6,197 bases of DNA from JASFTV01 sp050050615 (GTDB lineage: Bacteria; Desulfobacterota; DSM-4660; Desulfatiglandales; HGW-15): NCBI GenBank assembly GCA_050050615.1, contig JASFTV010000216.1:1-6197 (forward strand), given 5' to 3'. Every line of letters begins with the position of its first letter. Position 1 is the first letter of the stretch. Positions 1-6,197 of this stretch are shown one piece after another. Made by a program: the position numbers and the translations under genes. The notes beneath the pieces are model-generated. The model saw only the letters and a list, made by a program, of their open reading frames with translations. It searched no databases and was not told the DNA's origin.

Positions 1-5
1 GCATT

Positions 6-22
6 CTCCGCCTACGGCGGAG
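6..22. repeat. Short perfect palindrome at left edge
   Basis: CTCCGCC (6-12) and GGCGGAG (16-22) form a 7-bp GC-rich stem with the 3-base loop TAC. No T-run flanks it on the minus side (AATGC to the edge). On the plus side it is followed by CTGCGGCTTCCCCC. Short GC palindromes of this kind are often dispersed intergenic repeats, but one copy in one window cannot show that. Confidence 0.4.
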
Positions 23-186
23 CTGCGGCTTCCCCCACAGATAAGTGGTGAAAACACAGCGCCCTCCCGCCAGTCACTGCAGAAAAGGCCCCAGCCCTTT
101 ACTTTATCAAGCATCGTGTCAGAAATGGCTTCTTGAGCCCGTGCAAACACTTTTGAACGTCACTAGTTCTTTAAAGGGGACGGCGT

Positions 187-214
187 AAGGCAACGCGCCG
201 TTCCGCGTTGCTTT
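187..214. repeat. GC-rich stem-loop downstream of the operon, possible terminator
   Basis: The arms GCAACGCG (190-197) and CGCGTTGC (204-211) pair perfectly around a 6-base loop. Three further pairs, one of them G-U, extend the stem to 187-214, giving 11 pairs. This is the most stable hairpin visible between the GH57 stop and the left edge, about 90 bases after that stop. On the minus strand it is followed by ACGCCGTCCCC, with no U-tract. On the plus strand it is followed by the loosely T-rich GAGATTTCTT. A weak or factor-assisted terminator, or a REP-like palindrome, are both possible. Confidence 0.45.
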
Positions 215-255
215 GAGATTTCTTCGTCGACCCCGACCCGGTCTCTGACTCCTCT

Positions 256-274
256 CAATGACATCCGGTCATTG
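256..274. repeat. Perfect inverted repeat 28 bases past the GH57 stop
   Basis: The arms CAATGAC (256-262) and GTCATTG (268-274) flank a 5-base spacer. In the operon transcript this forms a 7-bp hairpin shortly after the TGA at 302-304. No U-run follows in the minus direction (next bases AGAGGAGTC), so it is not a canonical intrinsic terminator. It could protect the mRNA 3' end, or act as a protein-binding palindrome at the DNA level. Confidence 0.5.
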
Positions 275-301
275 TGCTTGTGTTCATTTGGGTTCGCTGC
301 G

Positions 302-2728
302 TCATGGGATGCGAAGTGAAAGTCTCTCGCACAGAGGAACGTAATGTTGAACCCATTTCTGGGCGCTCTTGTCTCCGTCTTCAGCCCGCCTTCGCTGATC
401 AGGGTAGATGGTGTGCAGTATGTCGTAGAAAAAGTTCTGAACCGTCCAAAGGTTTACCTGAAAAGGCAAGGAATCCAGCAGTTGCAACGCATTTTCCAAT
501 TTCAAAAGGAGCGCAGTATTCGAGGGGGATGCAGAAAATCTTTCGGCCATAAATTCGAGATTCTTTCTAAACGCGAACTCAAGGTCGTCCGCCTTCACCG
601 TTACGCCTGCCATCTTAGCTGCATCAAGAAGCGCCTGAACGGGCGCTGCATTCACCTCCTCTTCCTTAAAAGCACGGTACAGATCGGCATTCAGCACAAA
701 CTCGGCTGCGAAATGAAGGGCCTTGGGTAATGGGTTTCCTGACTCCGTCAAAAAGCGGATCATAGGGATGTGCTCCTCGTAAAGGTGCCGGTAAGTCGCC
801 TCGGCATCGGCCAGGGTTGACTCCAGGATGAGACCTATGATCTCGCTCTGTTCATCGCGGAATAGCGATTTAAGCGTATAGATCGACTTTTCGAAAAACT
901 TATCGAGCAATCGGATGGTCTGCGGAAAGTCTGCGTCGTTAAAGGCTTCGGAGACCTCCTTCACCATGGTCTGGTAGGATTCTTCACGCGTAAATCTCAT
1001 CACACCACAGCTCATGTTATGGTCCCCCAGATGGAGGACAGCGACGCAGAGTAGAGCCGATTCACAGGTAACCTCCGAGAGGAAGTTCGCCTTTCCTGCC
1101 GCAAACACGGCCTTCCCCGCCCTCATAACATGGTAGTCCTCTTGGTCAATCTTGTAGCAGTGAATTTTGGCGTGTTCATCATATTCTTTGAAAAGCGAAC
1201 TCATGGCGTAGTGGGCACCTACCTTCATAAGGTCGGCTTTAGCGGGCCTGACATATTTCTCGTAAATGGCTCGGCCGTCTCTCTCCATCCGTATGTTGCT
1301 TCTTGCACGCTCCAAGCGTTCTAAGAAGGCCTGTTCCAAATCATTGCCGAAGCTTTCCTGTGCAAGCTGAAGGACACGTCCAGCGTACCGCATGACCTGT
1401 ATGGTCTCAATCCCCGAAAGCTCGTCAAAAAACCATCCGCAGCTCGTATACATGAGCATGGCATGGCGCTGGAGTTCCAAGAGCTTGAGGGCTGTGCATT
1501 TCTCGGCTTCCTCCAATTCATGCGCTCCCTGCAAATTGAAGAAGCGTTCCCTGTTCTCAGGGGATCGGTCTAGAATGAGATCGATATAACCATCTCTCGC
1601 CTGCCAGGGATCCTTCAAAACCTTTCTTCCTTTCTCTTCATACATAGGTGTAATTATGTCGCACAGCCAATCCAGAGCTTCCCTTAGATATTTGCGCCAC
1701 GCCTGGTTCCATCCTGGATGCGCACCTGTATTACACCCGCAATCACCCCGCCACCGCTCCACTCCGTGGGCACAGCTCCACGAGGTGTGCTCGAAGATTT
1801 CTACTTCGTAAGTAGGCGGGTTCTTCTCCAGATACTCGCCGTAATTGACAAGGCGCGCAAGGCTTTTAGCCTCTACGACATTCAAGGCATAGGCGAGAGC
1901 CATGTCTCCGAATCGGTGATGGTGGCCATAGCTTTCCCCATCCGTAGCAATCTGGACCATCTGGGGCCATGGGCGTTTCTCCGAGAAACTTCCTATAAGC
2001 CTCTGCACAAAAGACTCTCCGCTACTCAAGAGTTTCTCAAAGGCCACAGCCCTGGAAATAGCGCCATCGTAAAAGAAAAGTGCGATATTCCGGCTGGACG
2101 GTAGGCGCAGCCTATAGGCCATTGTGGGGTCGATCTTTCCGCCTGACACATCATGCCAGGCCTTGTCACCGATGCGCCGAATCCTTTTTGCTTGATGCTG
2201 AGCAAGAATGGCAAAAAGAATGCCCTGCTCTTCGAGGATTTCGAGGGTTTCAAGATCCACGGCCGTCTCAGGCAACCACATGCCCTCAGGCCTCCGTCTA
2301 AATCGGTGTTCGAAATCGCGAATCCCCCACCGGACTTGCGTCTGCTTGTCTCGGCGGTTGGCCAACGGCAGTATCATGTGGTTATAGGCCTGCGCCAGGG
2401 CTGACCCATGCCCTGAGAATGTCCTCTGACTCTCTGCATCCGCTCTCAGAATAGCGCCGTAGACCCACGGGTCGTACTTTTCCATCCAGGCCAAAAGGGT
2501 GGGGCCGACGTTGAAGCTTATCCTGGCATAGTTATTGACCATTTGTACAATCCGACCCTGGTCATCCAGAATCCGGGAAGTCGCATTGGGCGCATAACAT
2601 TCGGCTGTAATCCGCTCGTTCCAGTCATGGTAGGGGTGGGCGGACTCCTGAAGTTCTATGGCTTCCAGCCACGGGTTTTCACGCGGCGGCTGGTAGAAAT
2701 GGCCGTGTATGCATATATAGCGTTCCAT
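302..2728 (-). CDS. GH57 alpha-glucan-active glycosidase with DUF3536 domain
   Basis: Cytoplasmic protein of 808 residues with no signal peptide or membrane segment, resembling the COG1449 alpha-amylase/alpha-mannosidase group. The N-terminal part (about 1-300) shows GH57 conserved regions: HGHFYQPPREN (8-18), GHGSALAQAYNHMILPL (106-122), GMWLPE (149-154) with the presumed nucleophile Glu154, and TDGESYGHHH (262-271) with the presumed acid/base Asp263. A linker (about 300-400) holds a Cys/His-rich motif around WSCAHGVERWRGDCGC. The remaining C-terminal half (to 808) is mostly helical in composition and corresponds by order and size to the DUF3536 domain. GH57 includes amylases, 4-alpha-glucanotransferases and branching enzymes, and I cannot tell which reaction this one performs. 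Its place after glgA and glgB makes alpha-glucan the likely substrate. The ATG at 2728 follows an extended Shine-Dalgarno, so the start is secure; the stop is TGA at 302-304. Family assignment is firm, function is inferred. I give no gene symbol because none is established to my knowledge. Confidence 0.93.
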   Translation of the reverse strand: MERYICIHGHFYQPPRENPWLEAIELQESAHPYHDWNERITAECYAPNATSRILDDQGRIVQMVNNYARISFNVGPTLLAWMEKYDPWVYGAILRADAESQRTFSGHGSALAQAYNHMILPLANRRDKQTQVRWGIRDFEHRFRRRPEGMWLPETAVDLETLEILEEQGILFAILAQHQAKRIRRIGDKAWHDVSGGKIDPTMAYRLRLPSSRNIALFFYDGAISRAVAFEKLLSSGESFVQRLIGSFSEKRPWPQMVQIATDGESYGHHHRFGDMALAYALNVVEAKSLARLVNYGEYLEKNPPTYEVEIFEHTSWSCAHGVERWRGDCGCNTGAHPGWNQAWRKYLREALDWLCDIITPMYEEKGRKVLKDPWQARDGYIDLILDRSPENRERFFNLQGAHELEEAEKCTALKLLELQRHAMLMYTSCGWFFDELSGIETIQVMRYAGRVLQLAQESFGNDLEQAFLERLERARSNIRMERDGRAIYEKYVRPAKADLMKVGAHYAMSSLFKEYDEHAKIHCYKIDQEDYHVMRAGKAVFAAGKANFLSEVTCESALLCVAVLHLGDHNMSCGVMRFTREESYQTMVKEVSEAFNDADFPQTIRLLDKFFEKSIYTLKSLFRDEQSEIIGLILESTLADAEATYRHLYEEHIPMIRFLTESGNPLPKALHFAAEFVLNADLYRAFKEEEVNAAPVQALLDAAKMAGVTVKADDLEFAFRKNLEFMAERFSASPSNTALLLKLENALQLLDSLPFQVNLWTVQNFFYDILHTIYPDQRRRAEDGDKSAQKWVQHYVPLCERLSLRIP

Positions 2729-2734
2729 GCGTAT

Positions 2735-2744
2735 GGATCACCTT
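2735..2744 (-). promoter_or_regulatory. Extended Shine-Dalgarno of the GH57 gene
   Basis: On the minus strand this reads AAGGTGATCC, ending 6 bases before the ATG at 2728. Its GGTGATCC part is complementary to the GGATCACC at the conserved 3' end of bacterial 16S rRNA, a longer pairing than the usual GGAGG core. It supports the start at 2728 and suggests independent translation initiation rather than coupling to glgB, whose stop is 111 bases upstream. Confidence 0.75.
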
Positions 2745-2830
2745 TCCGGATTCTTAAGCGCTTCCAACTATCGGCAGCCGCCGCGGCTCGACCTGAGCTC
2801 GCCGAAGTTTGGTCTGCCCTACAATGCTTG

Positions 2831-2837
2831 CCTCCTT
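2831..2837 (-). promoter_or_regulatory. Orphan Shine-Dalgarno after glgB, followed by TTG-TAG
   Basis: Immediately after the glgB TAA stop (2840-2842) the minus strand reads AAAAAAGGAGG, a consensus Shine-Dalgarno. Six bases later comes TTG (2824-2822), followed at once by TAG (2821-2819). No ATG or GTG sits at a proper distance. Overlapping it, an ATT codon (2825) opens a 23-codon basic frame that ends in TAA at 2754-2756, but ATT starts are very rare. It may be a ribosome standby or start-stop site, the relic of a lost gene start, or chance. The sequence is certain; the role is not. Confidence 0.3.
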
Positions 2838-2839
2838 TT

Positions 2840-4762
2840 TTAACCCTCCCATTTCAAGAATACGGCGGCCAGTGGGGGCAGCGTGATGTTGAGGGTGTGG
2901 GAACGGCCATGGGTTGAAACAGGCTCACCCGTAATCCCTCCCTGATTGCCCACATTGCTTCCCCCATACTCCCCGGCGTCGCTGTTCAAAATCTCCTTCC
3001 AGAAACCGTCCTTGGGCGCACCTACTCGGTAGTTATATCTCGGGACAGGTGTAAAATTGCAAACGACGATGATGAGATCATCTTCCGAGTGTCCTTTTCG
3101 AAGCAGGCTGAGAACGCCTTGTTGGGAATCCGCGCAGTCGATCCATTCAAAACCGGCAGGCTCGAAGTCCTTCTCATGGAGTGCCGGTTCTCCTTTGTAC
3201 ACTTCATTGAGGTCTTTAACCCATCGCTGAAGACCCGCGTGTGGCGCATACTCAAGCAGATGCCAGTCCAAGCCCCCGTCGTGATACCACTCATTCCACT
3301 GGGCAAGCTCTCCGCCCATGAAAAGCAGTTTCTTCGCAGGCTGGACGTACATGTAGCCGAAGAGAAGCCTCAGATTGGCAAACTTTTGCCAGTCATCTCC
3401 CGGCATTTTTCTCAACAGGGATCCCTTCCCGTAAACCACCTCATCGTGAGAGAGGGGGAGCACAAAATTTTCGTTAAAGGCATAAAGAAGCCGGAAGGTG
3501 AGTTGGTTGTGGTGATGCTTTCGGTGAACGGGGTCCTTGGATACGTAGTCTAAGGTGTCGTGCATCCAGCCCATGTCCCATTTCATGCCGAAGCCCAGGC
3601 CGCCCACGTAGGTGGGGCGCGACACCATGGGCCAGGCTGTGGACTCCTCAGCAATGGTCTGAACGTCTGGAAAGTTTTTGTACACCTCCTCATTGAAGCG
3701 CCTCAAAAAAGAGATGGCCGCAAGGTTCTCATTCCCCCCATATTCGTTAGGGATCCATTCACCGACTTTACGACCGTAGTCCAAGTAGAGCATGGAGGCT
3801 ACGGCATCCACGCGGAGACCGTCTGCATGATATTTGTCCAGCCATAACAAAGCGCTGCTGATGAGAAAGCTTTGCACTTCCTTGCGGCCGTAATTGAAGA
3901 TGAAGCTGTCCCACTCCGGATGGATGCCCTTTCGGGAATCGGCGTGTTCATAAAGATGGGTACCGTCAAAGAAACCAAGCCCGTGTTCGTCATTCGGAAA
4001 ATGGGAAGGCACCCAGTCCAGGATCACTCCAATACCATGCTGATGCAAACAGTCAATCAGATACATGAAGTCCTGAGGTGAGCCATAACGGCTGGTCGGT
4101 GCAAAATAACCCAAACATTGGTATCCCCAGGACCCGTAAAAGGGATGCTCCATCACCGGCAGAAACTCCACATGCGTAAAACCCATCCCCTCCGCGTATT
4201 CGGCCAGCTTGGGAGCAAGCTCCCTGTATGTCAGAGACCGGTGCCCCTCTTCCGGGACCCGCATCCATGAGCCCAGGTGCATTTCGTAGATGGCCACGGG
4301 AGCGTCTGTCCCGCTGCGCCCGTGCCGCTCACGCATCCATTCTCGGTCTCCCCAGGTGTATTCAAGATCCCAGACAATGGAAGCCGTCTTGGGCGGTGTT
4401 TCCCCATAAAGGGCAAAAGGATCTGCCTTTTCCACTTCATAACCGTTGTATCTGGAATGGATAGCATATTTGTAGTTGGCCCCTTTGCCCACACCTGTCA
4501 TAAAACCTTCCCAGATTCCGGATTCTCCCCTGGGTCGCAGAGGATGGCTCCTCTTGTTCCAGCCGTTGAAGTCACCCATGACGAAGATTTCTTCGGCATC
4601 TGGGGCCCACACGGCAAAACAGGTCCCCTCCCTACCCCCTCTCACCAAAGGATGAGCCCCCAGTTTCTCATAAAGACGGAAATGGCTCCCTTCGTTAAAG
4701 AGGTAGATGTCGTCATCCGTCAGTAAGGTCATATCGTAAAAGCTTTTCTCTTGTGAATTCAT
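2840..4762 (-). CDS. glgB: 1,4-alpha-glucan branching enzyme (GH13), short N-terminus form
   Basis: Cleaves an alpha-1,4 linkage in glucan and re-attaches the released chain through an alpha-1,6 bond, making glycogen branches. The 640 residues comprise a very short leader (1-30), a CBM48 domain (about 35-130, with FAVWAPDAEEIFVMGDFNGW at 49-68), the GH13 barrel (about 155-520), and a C-terminal beta domain ending LPPLAAVFLKWEG. GH13 motifs are DWVPSHF (249-255), DGLRVDAV (314-321, nucleophile Asp319), IAEEST (370-375, acid/base Glu372) and LPLSHDEVV (435-443, Asp440). The spacing 319-372-440 equals that of E. coli GlgB 405-458-526 as I recall it. E. coli GlgB is about 728 residues; this one lacks the extra N-terminal N1 beta domain, a common natural variant rather than damage. 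Start: the ATG at 4762 has a TAAGGA only 2 bases upstream, a tight spacing. An in-frame ATG at 4732 (Met11, before TLLTDDDIYLFNEG) begins the conserved part but has no visible ribosome site, so 4762 is preferred with some doubt. Likely co-transcribed with glgA. Confidence 0.97.
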   Translation of the reverse strand: MNSQEKSFYDMTLLTDDDIYLFNEGSHFRLYEKLGAHPLVRGGREGTCFAVWAPDAEEIFVMGDFNGWNKRSHPLRPRGESGIWEGFMTGVGKGANYKYAIHSRYNGYEVEKADPFALYGETPPKTASIVWDLEYTWGDREWMRERHGRSGTDAPVAIYEMHLGSWMRVPEEGHRSLTYRELAPKLAEYAEGMGFTHVEFLPVMEHPFYGSWGYQCLGYFAPTSRYGSPQDFMYLIDCLHQHGIGVILDWVPSHFPNDEHGLGFFDGTHLYEHADSRKGIHPEWDSFIFNYGRKEVQSFLISSALLWLDKYHADGLRVDAVASMLYLDYGRKVGEWIPNEYGGNENLAAISFLRRFNEEVYKNFPDVQTIAEESTAWPMVSRPTYVGGLGFGMKWDMGWMHDTLDYVSKDPVHRKHHHNQLTFRLLYAFNENFVLPLSHDEVVYGKGSLLRKMPGDDWQKFANLRLLFGYMYVQPAKKLLFMGGELAQWNEWYHDGGLDWHLLEYAPHAGLQRWVKDLNEVYKGEPALHEKDFEPAGFEWIDCADSQQGVLSLLRKGHSEDDLIIVVCNFTPVPRYNYRVGAPKDGFWKEILNSDAGEYGGSNVGNQGGITGEPVSTHGRSHTLNITLPPLAAVFLKWEG

Positions 4763-4764
4763 GG

Positions 4765-4770
4765 TCCTTA
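4765..4770 (-). promoter_or_regulatory. Probable ribosome binding site of glgB
   Basis: TAAGGA lies in the 23-base glgA-glgB spacer, with only two bases (CC) between it and the ATG at 4762. The core is good but the spacing is shorter than the usual 5-9 bases. It still favours this start, because the alternative Met codon at 4732 has no purine-rich site at a proper distance. Confidence 0.5.
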
Positions 4771-4785
4771 TCCAATCTATGTCAA

Positions 4786-6197
4786 CTATTTTGTGCTCCC
4801 CTTAGTAAGGCGACGTTTGCTTATGGACCTGTAAAGCTTCAGATACTTTTTCGCTGAGCGATCCCAGGAAAAATCCTCCTTCATGCCGTTCGCCATTAGT
4901 ATTTTCCAGGTATCGGAATCCTCAAAAAGATCAACCGCCCTTTTGATCGCCTCGAAAAAGGCTTCCGGTTCATAAGCGCTGAACTTGAATCCGTTCCCTT
5001 TCTTGGTCTTGGGATCAAAGTCCTCAATCGTATCATCCAAACCACCCGTTGCTCGCACTACAGGCACTGTACCGTACCTCAGGGCGTACATTTGCGTGAG
5101 CCCACAAGGCTCGTACCGCGATGGCACCATAAAGATATCCACACCAGCCATGATCCGGTGGGCGAGGGGTTCGTCAAATCCTATCTTGATTGCTACGCAT
5201 CCATGATGCTTTTGCGCCAACTCAATCAGCATCGTCTGATACTTCTCTTCCCCAGCACCTAGAATCACCAGACCAGCTTTCAGCCCGACCACGTCCTCAA
5301 CAATCTGAACCAGCAAATCGCACCCCTTCTGGGATGACAGTCTTGAGATCATGCCTAGGATCGGCCTATTCAAGAAATCTTGCCTCAGACCAATCTCTTC
5401 GATGAGGGCTGACTTGTTCTTCACTTTTCCTTTCATGTTGCCCGGCTTGTAGCGGGCGACAACATGCGGGTCGGTGGCAGGATCCCATACACCGTAATCT
5501 GCCCCGTTGAGAATCCCATAAAGGTCAACCGACCTCTTTTTGAGAATACCATCCATCCCCAGTCCAAACCCAGGCGTCTGAATCTCTTGACTGTATTTGG
5601 GGCTCACGGTGGTGATCGCATCCGAGTACACGATTCCAGCCTTCAAAAGGCTGACCTGGCCCCAATATTCAAGGCCCTCCGAATGGAACGCTTCAAGTGG
5701 AAGGCCACAGGTCGCCAGCTTTTCCTTCGGAAAAAGCCCTTGGTAGCCGACGTTGTGAATCGTAAATAAAGAAGCGGTTACCTTGAATAATGGATCTGTT
5801 TTGTAAACACTCTTAAGATAGGCAGGGATCAGCCCGGTCTGCCAGTCATGGCAATGAACCACGTCAAAGAGAAATCCTGTCTCTTTGGCAAAGATGAGGG
5901 CAGCCTGACCGAAAAAGGCAAATCTTTCAAGATTGTCATAGTAGTCCCCTTCAGGCGTACTGTAGAGGTTCGGCCGATCAAAAAGGTCTTCCCTTTCAAA
6001 GAAATAGACAGGGATCCCATCCTCCGTTCGTGTTTCCAGCACATTTCCCGTCAAAGACTTTCCCCCAAAAGGGACTTCAAGCCCTGACAAAACGTTCTCC
6101 GTAGAGAAGCTCCCTTCCCTGACGACCCGGTAAAAGGGGAGACCCACTCTCACATCCACACCCAGTTTCTTTAGGGCGCCCGGAAGAGATCCCGCCA
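4786..6197 (-). CDS. glgA: Glycogen synthase (GT5), 5'-truncated by window edge
   Basis: Transfers glucose from a nucleotide sugar, in bacteria normally ADP-glucose, to the non-reducing end of alpha-1,4-glucan in the cytoplasm. The first visible residues read AGSLPGALKKLG, the stretch just after the N-terminal KTGGLADV loop of GT5 synthases. About 20-25 residues, including that Lys-Thr-Gly-Gly motif and the start codon, therefore lie beyond the right edge; this is not a biological truncation. With residue 1 as the Val codon at 6157-6159, the visible motifs are VHCHDW (101-106), TIHNVGYQG with the conserved His 135, GLGMDGILKKR (199-209), ILNGADYGVWDP (216-227), the donor-binding SRLSSQKG (Arg273, Lys278), and SRYEPCGLTQMYALRYGTVP (347-366) with the catalytic-site Glu350. 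The Arg-Lys-Glu spacing matches my recollection of E. coli GlgA (R300, K305, E377). The full protein would be about 490 residues, normal for the family. It ends in a basic tail and a TAG stop, 23 bases before glgB. Donor preference (ADP- or UDP-glucose) is assumed from the family. Confidence 0.97.
   Translation of the reverse strand, partial: AGSLPGALKKLGVDVRVGLPFYRVVREGSFSTENVLSGLEVPFGGKSLTGNVLETRTEDGIPVYFFEREDLFDRPNLYSTPEGDYYDNLERFAFFGQAALIFAKETGFLFDVVHCHDWQTGLIPAYLKSVYKTDPLFKVTASLFTIHNVGYQGLFPKEKLATCGLPLEAFHSEGLEYWGQVSLLKAGIVYSDAITTVSPKYSQEIQTPGFGLGMDGILKKRSVDLYGILNGADYGVWDPATDPHVVARYKPGNMKGKVKNKSALIEEIGLRQDFLNRPILGMISRLSSQKGCDLLVQIVEDVVGLKAGLVILGAGEEKYQTMLIELAQKHHGCVAIKIGFDEPLAHRIMAGVDIFMVPSRYEPCGLTQMYALRYGTVPVVRATGGLDDTIEDFDPKTKKGNGFKFSAYEPEAFFEAIKRAVDLFEDSDTWKILMANGMKEDFSWDRSAKKYLKLYRSISKRRLTKGSTK

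Larger units (their letters stand above)
1..301. other. Intergenic or unassigned region downstream of the operon
   Basis: No convincing gene is seen here. It holds the three inverted repeats listed separately. Two weak frames remain open to the left edge. On the minus strand, 53 codons run from just after TAG-TGA stops at 160-165 to base 1, with possible starts GTG at 148-150 and ATG at 112-114, neither with a ribosome site. On the plus strand a frame is open from base 2 to a TGA at 134-136. They overlap antiparallel, so at most one could be real, and neither translation resembles a family I recognise. I see no tRNA-like cloverleaf and no clear promoter. Confidence 0.5.

Noticed and set aside
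84..100. AAAGG / CCTTT inverted repeat as a terminator
   Set aside because: The stem is only 5 bp and AT-rich at its base, and the apparent T-run is part of the stem itself.
344..730. 128-codon plus-strand open frame at the 3' end of the GH57 gene
   Set aside because: It lies opposite the DUF3536 region, its translation is low-complexity and unrecognisable, and the minus frame continues to a clean stop.
2754..2776. Possible sigma-54 promoter (TTGGAAGCGCTTAAG) before the GH57 gene
   Set aside because: The -24 element lacks the TGGCAC consensus, and the -12 element lacks the essential GC.
2776..2788. AGCCG-CCG-CGGCT hairpin in the glgB-GH57 spacer as a terminator
   Set aside because: The stem is only 5 bp with a 3-base loop and has no following T-run; terminating here would also separate the GH57 gene from the only visible transcript.
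2831..2842. A-run plus Shine-Dalgarno as a programmed frameshift cassette at the glgB end
   Set aside because: The zero-frame TAA stop comes before the slippery A-run, so ribosomes would terminate first, and GlgB already ends at its normal C-terminus.
3089..3553. 154-codon plus-strand open frame inside glgB
   Set aside because: It is antisense to the GlgB catalytic and C-terminal domains, with no ribosome site or recognisable motifs; a shadow frame.
4277..4726. 149-codon plus-strand open frame inside glgB
   Set aside because: It is antisense to the conserved CBM48 and N-terminal barrel region of GlgB, resembles no protein family, and is explained as a shadow of the real reading frame.
4775..4787. 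TTGACA in the glgA-glgB spacer as a promoter -35 box
   Set aside because: The hexamer is real on the minus strand, but a matching -10 box would fall within the glgB coding sequence and past its start. The 23-base spacer points to co-transcription.
6157..6159. GTG/Val codon at 6157-6159 as the glgA start
   Set aside because: The upstream codons continue in frame as AGSLPGALKKLG, a conserved GT5 N-terminal stretch, so the true start is beyond the window.

Overview
The window carries a bacterial glycogen-metabolism operon, read entirely on the minus strand. In transcription order it holds the 3' part of a glycogen synthase gene (glgA, cut by the right edge), a complete 1,4-alpha-glucan branching enzyme gene (glgB), and a complete gene for a GH57-family alpha-glucan-active protein with a DUF3536-type C-terminal half. 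All three frames run without frameshifts or internal stops. glgA and glgB are 23 bases apart, and glgB and the GH57 gene are 111 bases apart, so a single transcript entering from the right is the simplest reading.

The compact glgB, the gene order and the protein sequences look to me like a Gram-negative anaerobe of the Desulfobacterota (former Deltaproteobacteria) type. This is a judgement by resemblance only; no marker in the window fixes the taxon.

Layout: 1-301 is non-coding or unassigned DNA downstream of the operon, with three inverted repeats (6-22, 187-214, 256-274) and weak open frames at the left edge. 302-2728 is the GH57/DUF3536 gene. 2729-2839 is a spacer with a strong Shine-Dalgarno just before the GH57 start and a second, apparently unused one directly after the glgB stop. 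2840-4762 is glgB, 4763-4785 a short spacer, and 4786-6197 the partial glgA.

How the genes work together: GlgA extends alpha-1,4-glucan from (probably) ADP-glucose, and GlgB introduces alpha-1,6 branches. The GH57 protein has an intact putative catalytic Glu/Asp pair and most likely trims, rearranges or degrades the same polymer. The genes for ADP-glucose synthesis (glgC) and phosphorolysis (glgP) are not in the window. I found no tRNA, rRNA, CRISPR array, insertion sequence or prophage gene. The region is mostly ordinary central carbon-storage metabolism. The points most worth a second look are the poorly understood GH57/DUF3536 enzyme with its Cys/His cluster, and the structured DNA downstream of it.
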